Below, piece after piece: positions 63,697-64,000 of a DNA stretch of 64,000 nucleotides (positions are counted from its first letter, which is position 1; every line of letters begins with the position of its first letter). A program made the translations under genes and the position numbers. The notes under the pieces were generated by a model. The model saw only the letters and a program-made list of their open reading frames with translations. It was not told the origin of the DNA and searched no databases. Source of the DNA: Anaerolineales bacterium (lineage in GTDB: Bacteria > Chloroflexota > Anaerolineae > Anaerolineales > Villigracilaceae); contig JAHDWB010000006.1 in the NCBI GenBank assembly GCA_023382595.1, forward strand, positions 62,001 through 126,000. The letters are read 5' to 3'.

Positions 63697-64000
63697 GCCT
63701 GCTAATACAACCTTTTGTTTTGAGGCAAGAAGAGGCAATTACCTATATCCAACAAGAGCTTGCACTTGGGTGGGGTTTTTCTCAAGCGCTCCTGCTGGAA
63801 CTGAATCTAAGCAATGGCGATGTAGTGACTTTCTTGCCAAGTCTGCTGTCGGAGACCGACGCTTTGAAGTTCAATATGAGCGTTTATAAAACAGCGGGAG
63901 TGAATTTTCGGGAAGATCTCGATAATCATGTAGCCCACCGCATAAGTGTATTTCTAGAGAACAGGTCCAATAGTTACTTCATAGCGGAGACCCTAATGGC
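63693..64000 (+). CDS. Putative immunity protein (runs off the window)
   Basis: The ATG lies in an ATGA overlap with the stop of the Rhs-toxin gene. At least 102 codons are open to the edge, reading MSLLIQPFVLRQEEAITYIQ, then LALGWGFSQALLLELNLS and further. No signal peptide, mainly helical and acidic. Position and coupling are those of a cognate immunity gene; no family was recognised. Confidence 0.6.
   Translation, partial: MSLLIQPFVLRQEEAITYIQQELALGWGFSQALLLELNLSNGDVVTFLPSLLSETDALKFNMSVYKTAGVNFREDLDNHVAHRISVFLENRSNSYFIAETLM

Noticed and set aside
1-64000. tRNA or rRNA genes, insertion sequences, prophage or integrase genes
   Set aside because: None could be recognised by eye on either strand; a covariance-model and IS search would be needed to exclude small ones.

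Overview
This 64 kb window is bacterial chromosome of fairly high GC with dense coding. It most resembles a member of Chloroflexota, class Anaerolineae. The reasons are an archaeal-type ProRS, many lipoproteins with Pro/Thr-rich linkers, NBR1-Ig plus peptidoglycan-binding lipoproteins, DUF4491 proteins, a CarD-like protein, an EF-P with Arg32, several genes whose -10 box lies only 6-7 nt before the ATG (leaderless), and small dispersed palindromes and heptamer repeats. No rRNA, tRNA, CRISPR array, IS element or prophage was recognised. The lineage is inferred from gene content only.

Layout. 1-6.1 kb (minus): truncated acetyl-CoA synthetase, FAD amine oxidoreductase, HEAT/YqiA-type hydrolase fusion, proS, LOG-family protein and a MazG-like NTP pyrophosphohydrolase behind a putative attenuator leader. 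6.2-8.2 kb (plus): CCA-adding enzyme family and a DUF2726/zinc-ribbon protein. 8.2-17 kb (minus): a GbsR/MarR-regulated membrane operon with a 22-bp palindromic operator, M20 amidohydrolase, PIG-L deacetylase, PSP1, a response regulator, and two cell-surface lipoproteins. 17.3-26 kb (plus): a 1,254-aa repeat lipoprotein with a TolB-like propeller, efp with a Cys-rich partner, a HAD-DinB fusion, fabF-fabH and tatA. 26-28.7 kb (minus): MgtC and YyaL/DUF255. 29-35.4 kb (plus): a 1,779-aa protein with two lipase-type hydrolase domains, a CHAT caspase-like domain and a helical C-terminus, followed by two nearly identical small lipoproteins. 35.5-41.7 kb: CarD-like, PspC, a membrane/GNAT-like protein, then a probable glucosylglycerate module (GH13_18 phosphorylase, GT4, histidine phosphatase) and an SGNH lipoprotein.

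43.6-52 kb (plus) is a ten-gene operon for a membrane-bound group 4 [NiFe] hydrogenase. It has NuoJ/MbhD-, K-, L-, M/N-, A-, B-, CD-, H- and I-like subunits plus a HycI-type maturation protease. Both Ni-binding CxxC motifs are intact in the CD subunit, and no NuoEFG module is present. It is followed by a convergent MetV-MetF fusion and, at 54.6 kb, a formate/nitrite-type channel. CRP/FNR-type inverted repeats precede both the hydrogenase operon and the channel gene, suggesting joint control of H2, formate and C1 metabolism.

56-60.4 kb carries a heterodimeric ABC exporter with one degenerate ATP site, behind a possible leader-peptide attenuator, and a soluble histidine-kinase-like ATPase. The last 2.3 kb (61.7-64 kb) is AT-richer and looks acquired: small orphan ORFs, a truncated Rhs core with a polymorphic-toxin C-terminus, and an overlapping putative immunity gene that runs off the edge. 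The Rhs core carries two short in-frame insertions, one of them a palindrome.
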